DNA from: a virus | IMG/VR virus record: IMGVR_UViG_3300008117_000246 | Location: 1-42,959 of that record | Reading direction: 5' to 3' (one strand) | Length of the DNA: 42,959 nt | Part shown: positions 14,387 through 22,246 of the stretch, piece after piece | How positions within the stretch are numbered: position 1 is the stretch's first letter | Layout of the letters: each line of letters opens with the position of its first letter | Notes under the pieces: generated by a model | Database searches by the model: none | Told to the model about the DNA's origin: nothing | Seen by the model: the letters and a program-made list of their open reading frames with translations, nothing else | Position numbers and translations under genes: made by a program

Positions 14387-14647
14387 ATGAATATGGATAA
14401 AATTATGAACTTTTTGGGCTCTTTGTTGGTTTTGGCGCTTGCTGTCGGCATTTTTTTGATGTTGATGGATAAAGAAATGCCAGACTCAAACAGAGAATTG
14501 TTGATTTCGTTTGTATCAGTTTTATTCGGTGCCATGGCAACTTCTCTTGGAAAAATTACTGGTAATGAATCCGACACTATTGGAGAATTAACCAGAAAAA
14601 ATAAAGAACTTGAAGAAAAAATCAAAAACTTAACGCCTAATGAATAA
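14387..14647 (+). CDS. Small membrane protein with coiled-coil tail
   Basis: 86 aa (an alternative ATG lies two codons downstream). A first hydrophobic segment at residues 6-25 (IMNFLGSLLVLALAVGIFLM), a second weaker one near 38-55 (LLISFVSVLFGAMATSLG), then a charged heptad-like tail (ELTRKNKELEEKIKNL). Overlaps the next gene by 8 bp. The pair of tiny membrane proteins is compatible with a lysis module (holin or spanin-like), but no signature proves it. Confidence 0.6.
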   Translation: MNMDKIMNFLGSLLVLALAVGIFLMLMDKEMPDSNRELLISFVSVLFGAMATSLGKITGNESDTIGELTRKNKELEEKIKNLTPNE

Positions 14648-14930
14648 GAGAGAATCAATAGTATTTATTGTTGGGACGTTATTAGTGCTGATTTTCATAG
14701 GAACTTTATTTTACAACATCACAAAACCTAAAAATCCCAAAAACACCGAAACACAAATTTGCGACGACTCAACATTTATGAATAAGTTGGGTAAATTGGA
14801 GAATAATGATTCAATCATTATTATGAATCAAAAGAAAATCGACCGAAAACTTGATAATGTGCGAACCATCAAAGTTTTCAAAGTGAAAAAAATTCAAAAT
14901 GACACCGTAACATTAAAACCCCTTGAATAA
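14640..14930 (+). CDS. Small single-span membrane protein
   Basis: 96 aa. One N-terminal hydrophobic segment (residues 6-24, IVFIVGTLLVLIFIGTLFY) followed by a soluble domain of about 70 aa with a repeated ND-x-I pattern, probably outside the cytoplasm. Translation is coupled to the preceding membrane protein by an 8-bp overlap. Its stop codon lies within the loop and arm of the following terminator. Confidence 0.6.
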   Translation: MNKRESIVFIVGTLLVLIFIGTLFYNITKPKNPKNTETQICDDSTFMNKLGKLENNDSIIIMNQKKIDRKLDNVRTIKVFKVKKIQNDTVTLKPLE

Positions 14931-14940
14931 GGGGTTTTTT
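14915..14940 (+). terminator. Bidirectional terminator overlapping the stop codon
   Basis: Perfect 10-bp stem AAAACCCCTT / AAGGGGTTTT with loop GAAT. The 5' arm encodes the last residues (KPLE) of the gene at 14640 and the 3' side borders the stop of the minus-strand gene at 14939. Confidence 0.9.
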
Positions 14941-15493
14941 ATTTGTCTTCGTTTAGATTATGAACTTTTAATATGTTTATAGCAAAGTTGATTAGTATTT
15001 CAGGTGTGGCATCGTATTTCATTATGCTTGCCATCCTTGAAATGAAATGAATGTTGTCTTTGATATAACCTTTATTTGTGTCAATTCGGTCCAGAACATA
15101 AAAATTCAAATTATCGGATAGTTTGGCATCGAAAATCAAGTTTGTTTCCAGATAAGCGCATTTTTCAGGGAGAATTATATCCTCAATTGTTAAGTTAAAA
15201 TCAAATCCATATTTTTCAGCATCTTTTTTTGTCTTATTCCAAATATATTGTTCTGGCGATAATATTTTAGATTGTTTTGGTTTTTCAGTTTTTTGGGTTT
15301 TTATTGTTTCCCAATATGAAAAATCATTATTTGATATTTGTTCGTTAATAAATTTTTGTTCGTCGTTCATTTCTTCACCGGCAGGAGGTAAAATACCTCT
15401 TTTCCTTAAAGCAGCTCGGACTTTTTCTCTACGCTTTTGCTCATACCTCTTATCTGGATTATTTTTTCTCCAATCTGCTGAATCAACCGACAT
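14939..15493 (-). CDS. HNH-like phage endonuclease
   Basis: 184 aa. The C-terminal half carries the signature of a phage HNH-type family: LPEKCAYLE, then VLDRIDTNKGYIKDNIHFIS and RMASIMKYDATPEILINFA. The LDRIDxxKGYxxxNxxxIS core is the likely metal-binding nuclease site; the usual Cys-Pro-Tyr-Leu is Cys-Ala-Tyr-Leu here. The first 90 residues are Lys/Glu-rich and resemble a DNA-binding or linker region with no clear domain. Likely a free-standing homing or resolving nuclease. Confidence 0.65.
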   Translation of the reverse strand: MSVDSADWRKNNPDKRYEQKRREKVRAALRKRGILPPAGEEMNDEQKFINEQISNNDFSYWETIKTQKTEKPKQSKILSPEQYIWNKTKKDAEKYGFDFNLTIEDIILPEKCAYLETNLIFDAKLSDNLNFYVLDRIDTNKGYIKDNIHFISRMASIMKYDATPEILINFAINILKVHNLNEDK

Positions 15494-15562
15494 TTATATT
15501 ATTTATAATAAATAATACCAAAAATTATTGAAAACCGCACAACTTATTTGTAATTTTTATAA

Positions 15563-15817
15563 ATGGCACCAGAAATTTTATCAAATTTTTTTAGAGTCGG
15601 TGAATTAAGAGTAGCCGGGCATTTTATGGTCGCCGATGTGCTACCAATCAATAATGAATACTTATTTGGTTGTGAAAACAAAATAATTGCGCTTAGTAAG
15701 CATAATGATAAGCATATTTTGGCTTACAAAAATAACGAAATGACTAAGTTTTTGCTATATTGTGGAATTTCTGATGAGGAATTATTGGAATATGTGATTT
15801 TGGAACAGAACAAATAA
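15563..15817 (+). CDS. Hypothetical protein
   Basis: 84 aa, not recognised. Mixed alpha/beta composition, one Cys at about 35 and one near 71, no signal peptide. The start follows an A/T-rich stretch without a Shine-Dalgarno, as everywhere in the window. Confidence 0.6.
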   Translation: MAPEILSNFFRVGELRVAGHFMVADVLPINNEYLFGCENKIIALSKHNDKHILAYKNNEMTKFLLYCGISDEELLEYVILEQNK

Positions 15818-15827
15818 CTATGTTATA

Positions 15828-15835
15828 ATATTTAT
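15828..15835 (+). promoter_or_regulatory. ATATTTAT box
   Basis: ATATTTAT, 16 bases before the ATG at 15852. Confidence 0.45.
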
Positions 15836-15851
15836 TAAAAAAAAACAAACT

Positions 15852-16772
15852 ATGAATTCGAGTTTTTCCAAAAAAAGACACATATTTGAAGCTAATCAAA
15901 GATTGGAACAAAGATTTTTACATGAACAAACAGCAACTGAAGATCCTACTCAAACAGGATTTAGGGCTGATAGAGGACAATTACCAAAAACACAGCCGGC
16001 GGCACAACCAGCATATGAGGATCCTACACAAACAGGATTTAGGGCTGATAGAGGACAATTACCAAAAACACAACCAGCGGCACAACCAGCAGTAAATAAT
16101 GCAAACCCTTATTATGATGAAAAAACCGGCAAAGTAGTGCAAATTGGAACACAAAGAACTGACACGTTAAAAGCAACCCATCAATTACCAGGTGATCGAT
16201 CTTACCAATACGGTAAAGACTTTAATGGTAATTGGTTTGCCCTCCGTTTATCGGATAAAAAATGGATTGATTTGAAAAATAATCCTGGTGCAATAGATAA
16301 ATTAAATAAATCCGCAATTACAATCGGCTCTCAACCGGCAAATAAAAACAAACAAATAAACAAATCTACTCAAACTGGAACAGATACGACCACATCAGCT
16401 AAACAAGCATCAGATGGGGGTGCAGTAAACACTAACCAACCAAATAATAATACAACTGCGCCAGCTGTTGATAATTCAAAACTTTTCATGACTAAAAATA
16501 TGATTGATAAAGAATTGAGTGATTTTAACACTGACGAAAAATATGTTGCAGGTCTTATTTCCCAATTAAATCAACAAGAATTTGATGCACTTATCAAGTC
16601 ATATGGCGGCCTACAAGGCATGACTACTAAGTTCTTCAACGCCTTTAAAGGTGTTCAGGATAGAGTAATGTTAGACCAAGCTTTACGTAAATTTGGATAT
16701 AAGTTTGATTTTACAAATGTTCGTGGTAATAAAGGAAAAATTAACAAAATACTAATGATTACGAAAACATAA
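15852..16772 (+). CDS. Tagged, repeat-linker protein
   Basis: 306 aa. N-terminus MNSSFSKKRHIFEANQRLEQ then RFLHEQ, a variant tag whose last element L-H-E (residue 25) fits the prohead cleavage rule. Residues 28-80 hold two near-identical 27-residue repeats (EDPTQTGFRADRGQLPKTQP plus AAQPA), followed by a Gln/Asn/Thr-rich linker. The last ~90 residues (LFMTKNMIDKELSDFNTDEK onward) form a compact helical domain with FNTDEKYVAGLI and LIKSYGGLQGM. The long low-complexity linker suggests a flexible tether. Virion cargo is inferred from the tag. Confidence 0.7.
   Translation: MNSSFSKKRHIFEANQRLEQRFLHEQTATEDPTQTGFRADRGQLPKTQPAAQPAYEDPTQTGFRADRGQLPKTQPAAQPAVNNANPYYDEKTGKVVQIGTQRTDTLKATHQLPGDRSYQYGKDFNGNWFALRLSDKKWIDLKNNPGAIDKLNKSAITIGSQPANKNKQINKSTQTGTDTTTSAKQASDGGAVNTNQPNNNTTAPAVDNSKLFMTKNMIDKELSDFNTDEKYVAGLISQLNQQEFDALIKSYGGLQGMTTKFFNAFKGVQDRVMLDQALRKFGYKFDFTNVRGNKGKINKILMITKT
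15937..16095 (+). repeat. Two tandem 81-bp coding repeats
   Basis: Two copies of a unit encoding EDPTQTGFRADRGQLPKTQP and AAQPA, nearly identical at DNA level, indicating recent duplication inside the linker. Confidence 0.85.
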
Positions 16773-16776
16773 CATT

Positions 16777-17397
16777 ATGAAAAAAATTATTTTTTTATTT
16801 TTGGTAATATTATCAACTACGATAAGTATAACTTGTTCTAAGGATGAACTTGAAACAACTGATGACTTAAATGCGCAATCATTACCCAGCGCAGTTGTTG
16901 AATCAAGAGCGGCGACCAATACTTCAAGTTTAATATTTTATAGGTCGTCATTAACCACGGACAATTATTTAGTTAATTCGGTGCCAAGAACGCATGTTAT
17001 TTACAACAAAGCAAAAATACGGGAAATACAATTCACCGCGACAAGTGTAGGATTGGCGAATATAGGTGGTGTCATTTGTAAGCATTATAAACTAAGAATA
17101 ATATATACCGACAACACAACTGATTCTTTTGAAGCGTATTCAAAGTCTGATGTGGATAAATTTAATTATGTTCCAACAACAGCGGGTTTATTAACACCAC
17201 AGCACACAGGTAAAAAAATAAGAATTGTTTCAACAAATACATTAACGCAATCCAATTCATATTATAATTTTTGGTTAGATAAAAACACAACATGGATAAT
17301 CTGGAACATATATAAAGATAATCAGTTGGTTCAACAAAGATATTTGGAATCACTTGATAAAAATGCCGCACAATTTTTGCCACAGCATGCTCATTAA
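16777..17397 (+). CDS. Lipoprotein, probably surface-exposed
   Basis: 206 aa. Signal KKIIFLFLVILSTTISITC with Cys21 as the lipidation site; the following SKDELETTDD is acidic, matching the export signal that sends flavobacterial lipoproteins to the outer face. The mature part has alternating beta strands and no recognised domain. It starts 4 bp after the tagged gene at 15852, so the two are co-transcribed. A phage lipoprotein could alter the infected cell's surface, for example to block re-infection. Confidence 0.75.
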   Translation: MKKIIFLFLVILSTTISITCSKDELETTDDLNAQSLPSAVVESRAATNTSSLIFYRSSLTTDNYLVNSVPRTHVIYNKAKIREIQFTATSVGLANIGGVICKHYKLRIIYTDNTTDSFEAYSKSDVDKFNYVPTTAGLLTPQHTGKKIRIVSTNTLTQSNSYYNFWLDKNTTWIIWNIYKDNQLVQQRYLESLDKNAAQFLPQHAH

Positions 17398-17435
17398 TTG
17401 ACGTTCCAATTTTTATTTTTTATTTTTAAACAAAA

Positions 17436-18062
17436 ATGGATTTAATTTTTGATGTTGGTGCCAATATTGGTGATATGACAAATATATTCAAAAATAACGC
17501 CAAAAAGGTTGTTGCTTTTGAACCAAATCCCCAGTTATCAAATCAACTACGTTATAGATTTAATATGGATAATGTGGTTATTGACCCTAGGGGTATTTCT
17601 GACGATATTGGGATAAAAAATTTTAATATATCTGCCGCACACACAATATCCACACTTTCCGACGATTGGGTGACGAATTCTAGGTTTTCAGATCTGAATG
17701 CTTGGGATTTGGTTCTTGAAATTGAAACAATAACATTAGATAAAGCGATTGATGAATATGGTGTCCCAGATTATATTAAAATAGATATTGAAGGTTATGA
17801 ATATGAAGTTTTAACTTCTTTCACAAAACTTTTGAATCACACAATTATATCTTTTGAGTGGGCGGAAGAACAAAAATCAAAACTAATTGAAATAATTAAT
17901 CACTTGCATCATTTGGGTTATAATAAATTTTATCGTGCTGAAAACGATATTGTATTGTTTGATAAAGATATTGATTGGGTGAATTATGATGAATTTAAGT
18001 TTGCTGATGATTTAAATCCTAACAGGAAAGAAAAATGGGGAATGGTTTATGTTAAAGTTTGA
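17436..18062 (+). CDS. FkbM-family SAM-dependent methyltransferase
   Basis: 208 aa, typical for the family. S-adenosylmethionine loop at residues 4-13 (FDVGANIGDM), the acidic strand end VVAFEPNPQ (27-35) and the family signature IKIDIEGYEYEVL (about 110-122). Members O-methylate sugars or small molecules; in phages they are often linked to surface or DNA modification. The acceptor here is unknown. Confidence 0.88.
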   Translation: MDLIFDVGANIGDMTNIFKNNAKKVVAFEPNPQLSNQLRYRFNMDNVVIDPRGISDDIGIKNFNISAAHTISTLSDDWVTNSRFSDLNAWDLVLEIETITLDKAIDEYGVPDYIKIDIEGYEYEVLTSFTKLLNHTIISFEWAEEQKSKLIEIINHLHHLGYNKFYRAENDIVLFDKDIDWVNYDEFKFADDLNPNRKEKWGMVYVKV

Positions 18063-18103
18063 CAGAGTAATATATATTTACTATTTTTATAAAAAAATTG
18101 ATA

Positions 18104-18538
18104 ATGACAAAAGTTAAAATTTCAACAGACAAAGGTGATATGATCGCCGAACTTTATGATGAAGATACACCAATTACCGTGGAAAATTTTCTCGGCTTGG
18201 TTGATAAGAAGTTCTATGATGGTTTGAATTTCCATAGGGTAATTCCTGGGTTTGTGATCCAAGGAGGATGTCCAAATAAAAATGGAACCGGTGGCCCGGG
18301 TTATAATATAAAATGCGAGGTGGATGCCAAGAATAGGCAATTTCACGATCGTGGAGTGCTGTCTATGGCTCACGCAGGAAGAGACACTGGCGGTTCCCAG
18401 TTTTTTATCTGCCACAATAGACAAAATACACAACATCTGGATAGAAACCATACTTGTTTTGGAAGAGTTGTTGAAGGATTGGACTTGGTAGAACAAATAG
18501 CGCAAGGTGATAACATTATTTCAATAGAAAGAGTATAA
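18104..18538 (+). CDS. Cyclophilin-type peptidyl-prolyl isomerase
   Basis: 144 aa from the ATG at 18104 (a TTG two codons upstream is the other option). Complete single-domain PpiB-like cyclophilin: catalytic FHRVIPGFVIQGG (with the active-site Arg), GPGYNIKCE, then MAHAGRDTGGSQFFI, HLDRNHTCFGRVVEG. No signal peptide, so cytoplasmic. It speeds proline isomerisation in protein folding; in a phage it could help fold virion proteins. Confidence 0.95.
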   Translation: MTKVKISTDKGDMIAELYDEDTPITVENFLGLVDKKFYDGLNFHRVIPGFVIQGGCPNKNGTGGPGYNIKCEVDAKNRQFHDRGVLSMAHAGRDTGGSQFFICHNRQNTQHLDRNHTCFGRVVEGLDLVEQIAQGDNIISIERV

Positions 18539-18542
18539 AAAT

Positions 18543-18567
18543 AAACCCTCAGATGAGGGTTTTTTTA
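18543..18567 (+). terminator. Intrinsic terminator
   Basis: Stem AAACCCTC / GAGGGTTT with loop AGAT and a T-run, right after the cyclophilin stop. Confidence 0.9.
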
Positions 18568-18575
18568 TTTCTAGT

Positions 18576-18583
18576 ATATTTAT
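18576..18583 (+). promoter_or_regulatory. ATATTTAT box that decides the start at 18588
   Basis: ATATTTAT, then GGGT, then ATG at 18588. The upstream ATG at 18582 lies inside the box, so the four-base spacing of the other tagged genes points to the second ATG as the true start. Confidence 0.55.
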
Positions 18584-18587
18584 GGGT

Positions 18588-19250
18588 ATGAAGAAGAAAA
18601 ATATTATAATAACCGAACAGCAGCTCAATAGTTTAATACTAGGCGATTTGTTTAAAAATTTAACCTCCAAGGAAATGCAAAATAAAATCTTGGATATAAT
18701 AAAAAAACAAATTCCAGTGGGAGGGGAACAGAATATAGATTTTGAGGATATAGACTTAGAAGATATAGATTCCGAAGAATTGAAGACAATAAGATCAACA
18801 CCAAAAAAATCTACAAAACCACAGGTCGGAATGTTAAATAAAGATTTCTATGAAAAATTACTCCAAAGACTTGGGGCTCCGATTACAGATGAAAATTTGA
18901 AATTTCTTTATGCATGGAGACAATCAGAGGGCGACGGCGGAAAATATAATCCATTTAACACAACTTTGAAAAAACCAGGTTCTACATTTTTTAATTATTT
19001 GAACAGTAAAAAAACTATGGGGGTTCAAAACTACCCAAGCGAAGAAGTTGGAATTCAAGCAACAGTGGATACTTTGAAACATAATAGATATAACTGTATA
19101 ACTGATGGGTTAAAACAAGACATCGGTGCCGCAGAAATTGCTTCTAGATGTGCTAGTGCTTTGAAAACATGGGGAACTGGCGATCTTATTGCTAAGGTTG
19201 TTGCTGGTTATGATCGTGGGGCAAGTATTAAAGTAAAAGATCTGGCGTAA
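18588..19250 (+). CDS. Tagged lysozyme-like (muralytic) protein
   Basis: 220 aa. The N-terminus MKKKNIIITEQQLNSLILGD has the ITE-type tag, but the usual (I/L)-x-E end is not clear. An acidic linker (DFEDIDLEDIDSEELK) follows at about 45-60. The C-terminal 130 residues look like a lysozyme-superfamily domain: FLYAWRQSEGDGGKYNPFNT, with the Glu of SEG as candidate catalytic residue, then VGIQATVDTLKHNRYNCI. This fold occurs in phage tail and virion peptidoglycan hydrolases. It would fit local cell-wall opening during entry. Enzymatic activity is inferred. Confidence 0.65.
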   Translation: MKKKNIIITEQQLNSLILGDLFKNLTSKEMQNKILDIIKKQIPVGGEQNIDFEDIDLEDIDSEELKTIRSTPKKSTKPQVGMLNKDFYEKLLQRLGAPITDENLKFLYAWRQSEGDGGKYNPFNTTLKKPGSTFFNYLNSKKTMGVQNYPSEEVGIQATVDTLKHNRYNCITDGLKQDIGAAEIASRCASALKTWGTGDLIAKVVAGYDRGASIKVKDLA

Positions 19251-19586
19251 TTACACAGCAAATGATTCACCGCATCCACAAACCCTAGTTGCTTGTGGAT
19301 TTATCCATTCAAATCCCTTACCGTTTAACCCATCGGAATAGTTCAACTCAGTCCCAACTAGATATAATAGACATTTCTTTTCAATTAAAACTGTAAGTTT
19401 TGAGTCTATATTGATAATCTCATCATTTTCTTTGATTTGGTCATCAAATTCCATGAAATATGAAAATCCGCTACATCCACCACCTTTCACACCTACTCGT
19501 AAGTTGAATTTATCAGGATCAAGAGTTTCTTCAATTCTTAATGCCAACAAATGTTCTAATGCTTTTTCAGTTATAGTTATCATCAA
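19251..19586 (-). CDS. A-type iron-sulfur carrier (HesB/IscA/ErpA family)
   Basis: 111 aa, full length. It carries the three conserved cysteines: GGGCSGFSY (Cys near 38) and CGCGESF close to the C-terminus. These proteins hold and pass on [Fe-S] clusters. It overlaps the preceding minus-strand gene by 4 bp (ATGA), so it is the second gene of that operon. HesB/IscA genes are known auxiliary metabolic genes of some aquatic phages. A client in this window is not obvious. Confidence 0.92.
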   Translation of the reverse strand: MMITITEKALEHLLALRIEETLDPDKFNLRVGVKGGGCSGFSYFMEFDDQIKENDEIINIDSKLTVLIEKKCLLYLVGTELNYSDGLNGKGFEWINPQATRVCGCGESFAV

Positions 19587-20416
19587 AATACAATTCCTAA
19601 TCCAAACCCCATGTGTTCTCTAAATGGGTTATAGTCAAATTTAACGGAAACGTTTTTAATATCAAATAACAATCCCACCTTTCCCGTGAAATAATTTTCT
19701 TTATAGTTTGGAAATGAATATTTTCCATTATTTGACAAAATAAATAATTCATCAAAATATTGAAAATTATTTATTTCCCATCCGTATCCTGGCATAAGAT
19801 AGAAACCAACTAACCCTGTTTTCATACCGGCACCAACATAAAAAGCACCACCTTTGGTAATATCATCTAATTTCCGGTCATTCCATGGCAATACTTCATC
19901 CATGGTTAATCCCGGAATGAAACTAGATTGGTCTATTGTTAATATAGAGCAATATTCAGCGACAAAAAAGGTTTTATTGCCGACAGTAACCCATCCGCCG
20001 AGTTGATTGTCGGTATTAAAACTCAAACCTAATCTCCAGTGAGTTTTTTCGCCTTTTACAGTTTTTTCTTGACCATCAGCCATGCGGTATATTCTACTTG
20101 GTTGTCTTAATCCAAACCTGTCATAATAAAATGATGGTGTATAACCAACAAATCCGGAAACAGGTGCTCCCCACATTCTCCATCGCCAGTCGTTATTATT
20201 GCGATAAATATTATTATTAAATAATTGAGTGTTTGGTTCAAATATTTGTTTTTGCTGGCTGTAATATTGGTCTCTTTTAACGATTTTTTGTTGGCTTTCA
20301 GTTGTTTGTGTGGTTATTGTTGGACCACCTCTTTTAATTCTTAATTTATCCTCTCTTTCTGTTTGGGAATAACCAAAAATAGGAATTAAAAATAAAAGAA
20401 TTAAAAAATGTTTCAT
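19583..20416 (-). CDS. Exported outer-membrane-like protein
   Basis: 277 aa. Signal peptide KHFLILLFLIPIFGYSQ, then an Arg/Gln-rich, poorly ordered segment (to about residue 75), followed by alternating amphipathic strands rich in Tyr/Trp/Gly that end in HMGFGLGIVF, a terminal aromatic as in small outer-membrane barrels. Family not recognised. It lies upstream of and overlaps the Fe-S carrier gene. Confidence 0.6.
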   Translation of the reverse strand: MKHFLILLFLIPIFGYSQTEREDKLRIKRGGPTITTQTTESQQKIVKRDQYYSQQKQIFEPNTQLFNNNIYRNNNDWRWRMWGAPVSGFVGYTPSFYYDRFGLRQPSRIYRMADGQEKTVKGEKTHWRLGLSFNTDNQLGGWVTVGNKTFFVAEYCSILTIDQSSFIPGLTMDEVLPWNDRKLDDITKGGAFYVGAGMKTGLVGFYLMPGYGWEINNFQYFDELFILSNNGKYSFPNYKENYFTGKVGLLFDIKNVSVKFDYNPFREHMGFGLGIVF

Positions 20417-20430
20417 ATTTGTATTTTTTT

Positions 20431-20446
20431 ATATTTATAAATATAT
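20431..20446. promoter_or_regulatory. Divergent promoter-like palindrome
   Basis: ATATTTATAAATATAT reads as ATATTTAT on both strands. It sits between the divergent genes starting at 20416 (-) and 20455 (+), 14-20 bases from each ATG, and could fire in both directions. Confidence 0.5.
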
Positions 20447-20454
20447 TGAAGTAT

Positions 20455-20724
20455 ATGTCAAAAATTATAATAAGGGAATCTGATCTTGTCAGAATAATTG
20501 AAACTGCCATGGATCTGGATAGATATGTCCAACCAACTGAATATGACACAGATAATGGTAATAAAGATATAGAACAATCTACCGAAGAAATAGTTTCCAA
20601 GTTGAAAGAGTTATTATATATGTTTAAGACTGGAAAAAAAACCACTACAACTGTTTCTGGTGATTTGTATGGTGTTTTGGACCAAATAAATGATTTATAT
20701 GATAAGATTAAATTTGAAGACTAA
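20455..20724 (+). CDS. Small tagged protein
   Basis: 89 aa from the ATG at 20455 (a longer frame from 20419 would begin in the promoter and lose the tag at its N-terminus). MSKIIIRESDLVRIIE is a clear tag ending I-I-E. The remainder is acidic and helical (IEQSTEEIVSKLKELLYMFK, QINDLYDKIKFED) with no known domain. Confidence 0.65.
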   Translation: MSKIIIRESDLVRIIETAMDLDRYVQPTEYDTDNGNKDIEQSTEEIVSKLKELLYMFKTGKKTTTTVSGDLYGVLDQINDLYDKIKFED

Positions 20725-20766
20725 TTTACAATAAACATTATTTAACTATTTTATAAAAAAATTAAA

Positions 20767-20961
20767 ATGCAACATTTATCTAATGACCAAAAAGCTCAAA
20801 TATACAACGATCTTTTGTTTAAATACCAAAGACTGCAAGAAGAGGTGCGAAGAATCAAAGCTGGAAACTTTGACCTTTCAGAAAATGAGCAAAAAAAGGT
20901 AAATCATCTTGAATCCCAGATGAAACAGCTTTATCAACAAACTGAAAGATTGTATCGGTAA
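20767..20961 (+). CDS. Small coiled-coil protein
   Basis: 64 aa, almost all helix-forming, with heptad-like hydrophobic spacing (LLFKYQRLQEEVRRI and VNHLESQMKQLYQQTERL). No signal. It ends one base before the end of the converging nuclease gene. Function unknown. Confidence 0.6.
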   Translation: MQHLSNDQKAQIYNDLLFKYQRLQEEVRRIKAGNFDLSENEQKKVNHLESQMKQLYQQTERLYR

Positions 20962-21603
20962 TTATTTAAATTTTAACCCGGTTAAACTTTCAATTTTAGA
21001 TAATTGAACTTTATTATCAATAATCCCGTCTGCTTTGGATTTGTTATTTTCAAATAAATAAGCTTCCCATTTATTGGTTTTCTTAATATGAATTACTTTC
21101 CAGCACTGCGTTGGGACCGATACATCTTTTATCTTCTTTATTTCTCCAAGGTTTCCAGACCAAACATGAACAGAATCGTTTCTTTCCGCCAATTCTCTCG
21201 TTAAAGTTTCTAATGTAAGCCAATCACCGGCGTTTAGGGCGTGTTGTTGTGGTGATATATTGCTGAAAAAGAATGTTTCTTCTAATATGTTTTTTGTTAA
21301 GCATAAATTGTCAGCTGCTGGACACATATGACCACGGTCATATCCGCTATTTAGATAGTCGTCATTAAACTTTGTATCCCAAGACAACTTTGGGTCCGGC
21401 TTGAATGAGTTCTCTCGTTTATGGGGCTCTTTACAAGTTATTTTACTTTTTGTGACCCACCATTCAACCATTATTGGATAATTCTTGGATTTGCTGAATG
21501 TTGTTGTAAAATTTGAATGTTTTATTATAACCAAATCAGGGTTGGTTTGTTGAAAACAAGGAAATAATAGAAACAAATATAAAAAACTAATTTTACCTAA
21601 CAT
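20962..21603 (-). CDS. Exported DNA/RNA non-specific endonuclease (DRGH type)
   Basis: 213 aa from the ATG at 21603; a longer frame starts within the palindrome at 21617-21658. N-terminal hydrophobic segment LGKISFLYLFLLFPC, either a signal peptide or a lipoprotein signal (Cys after LFP). The catalytic motif of the beta-beta-alpha-Me nucleases is present as YDRGHMCPAAD (about residues 85-95), followed by FFFSNISPQ, as in NucA/EndoG. These enzymes cut DNA and RNA using Mg. An exported phage nuclease could attack competing DNA or scavenge nucleotides. Confidence 0.88.
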   Translation of the reverse strand: MLGKISFLYLFLLFPCFQQTNPDLVIIKHSNFTTTFSKSKNYPIMVEWWVTKSKITCKEPHKRENSFKPDPKLSWDTKFNDDYLNSGYDRGHMCPAADNLCLTKNILEETFFFSNISPQQHALNAGDWLTLETLTRELAERNDSVHVWSGNLGEIKKIKDVSVPTQCWKVIHIKKTNKWEAYLFENNKSKADGIIDNKVQLSKIESLTGLKFK

Positions 21604-21616
21604 AATTAACAATTTG

Positions 21617-21658
21617 AGATATTTAATAATGAGATAATGTCTCAATCATTAAATATCA
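21617..21658. promoter_or_regulatory. Imperfect palindrome between divergent genes
   Basis: GATATTTAAT (21618-21627) and its inverse ATTAAATATC (21648-21657) flank TGAGA/TCTCA, giving a nearly continuous 17-18 bp inverted repeat. It covers the control region of the nuclease gene (-) and the tagged gene at 21665 (+). Candidate operator or paired promoters. Confidence 0.45.
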
Positions 21659-21664
21659 AAAGTT

Positions 21665-22159
21665 ATGGGAAAACGATTTATAGTTACGGAAAACGAAAAA
21701 AAACAAATACACAAGTTGTATTTTTTGAATGAAGAGCCAAAAGATGACAGAAAATTTTGTCATGGCGGCAATGTAAAAACATTAGAGGAAATTATTGGCG
21801 ATGATGAATTTGAAGATTATATTGAAGGGGTTACGTTAAGGAAAAACGGAATTAATGGTTTGGCTGACCGATTGGAGTTGCTTAAAACATTAAGACTACA
21901 CCCAAAAATTGATGATGGTGGAGAACATCTTGCTTTTTCAATAATGAATGATTTGAAAGCATATAAGCCATACAATTATTTTGACGAAACTAAGAAAGAA
22001 TGTAATCGCGTTATGGATAAGATAATTGAGTTATACAAAGAGAATGAACATGGCGAGGAATTGGTTAAGGATATTGAAAAAGTTTATGGTATGAACCATT
22101 TAGCCCCTAGGGCAAAAGAATTCTTGAAACATGGCTTAAGTATGATCAGAGGGAAATGA
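21665..22159 (+). CDS. Tagged helical protein
   Basis: 164 aa. Tag MGKRFIVTENEKKQIHKLYF then LNE, the 'ITE-x-EKK-x-I-x-x-x-Y' form, ending L-N-E at residue 23. The remainder is helix-rich (LADRLELLKTLRLHP, CNRVMDKIIELYKENEHGEE), with His and Cys residues but no motif I recognise. Directly downstream of the palindrome at 21617 and followed by a terminator, so it is a single-gene unit. Confidence 0.7.
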   Translation: MGKRFIVTENEKKQIHKLYFLNEEPKDDRKFCHGGNVKTLEEIIGDDEFEDYIEGVTLRKNGINGLADRLELLKTLRLHPKIDDGGEHLAFSIMNDLKAYKPYNYFDETKKECNRVMDKIIELYKENEHGEELVKDIEKVYGMNHLAPRAKEFLKHGLSMIRGK

Positions 22160-22187
22160 AGTTCCTGAACTATTTTTATATAAATTG

Positions 22188-22209
22188 AATGTCCCGAAAG
22201 GGACATTTT
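22188..22209 (+). terminator. Intrinsic terminator with GAAA tetraloop
   Basis: AATGTCCC / GGGACATT with a GAAA loop and TTTT tail. Confidence 0.88.
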
Positions 22210-22246
22210 AATTAAATAAAATACTTATTAAAAATAAATTTTTATT

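Noticed and set aside
8980-14930. A definite holin/spanin lysis cassette
   Set aside because: Small membrane proteins at 8980, 14387 and 14640 fit in shape only; no endolysin is adjacent and no specific motif was seen.
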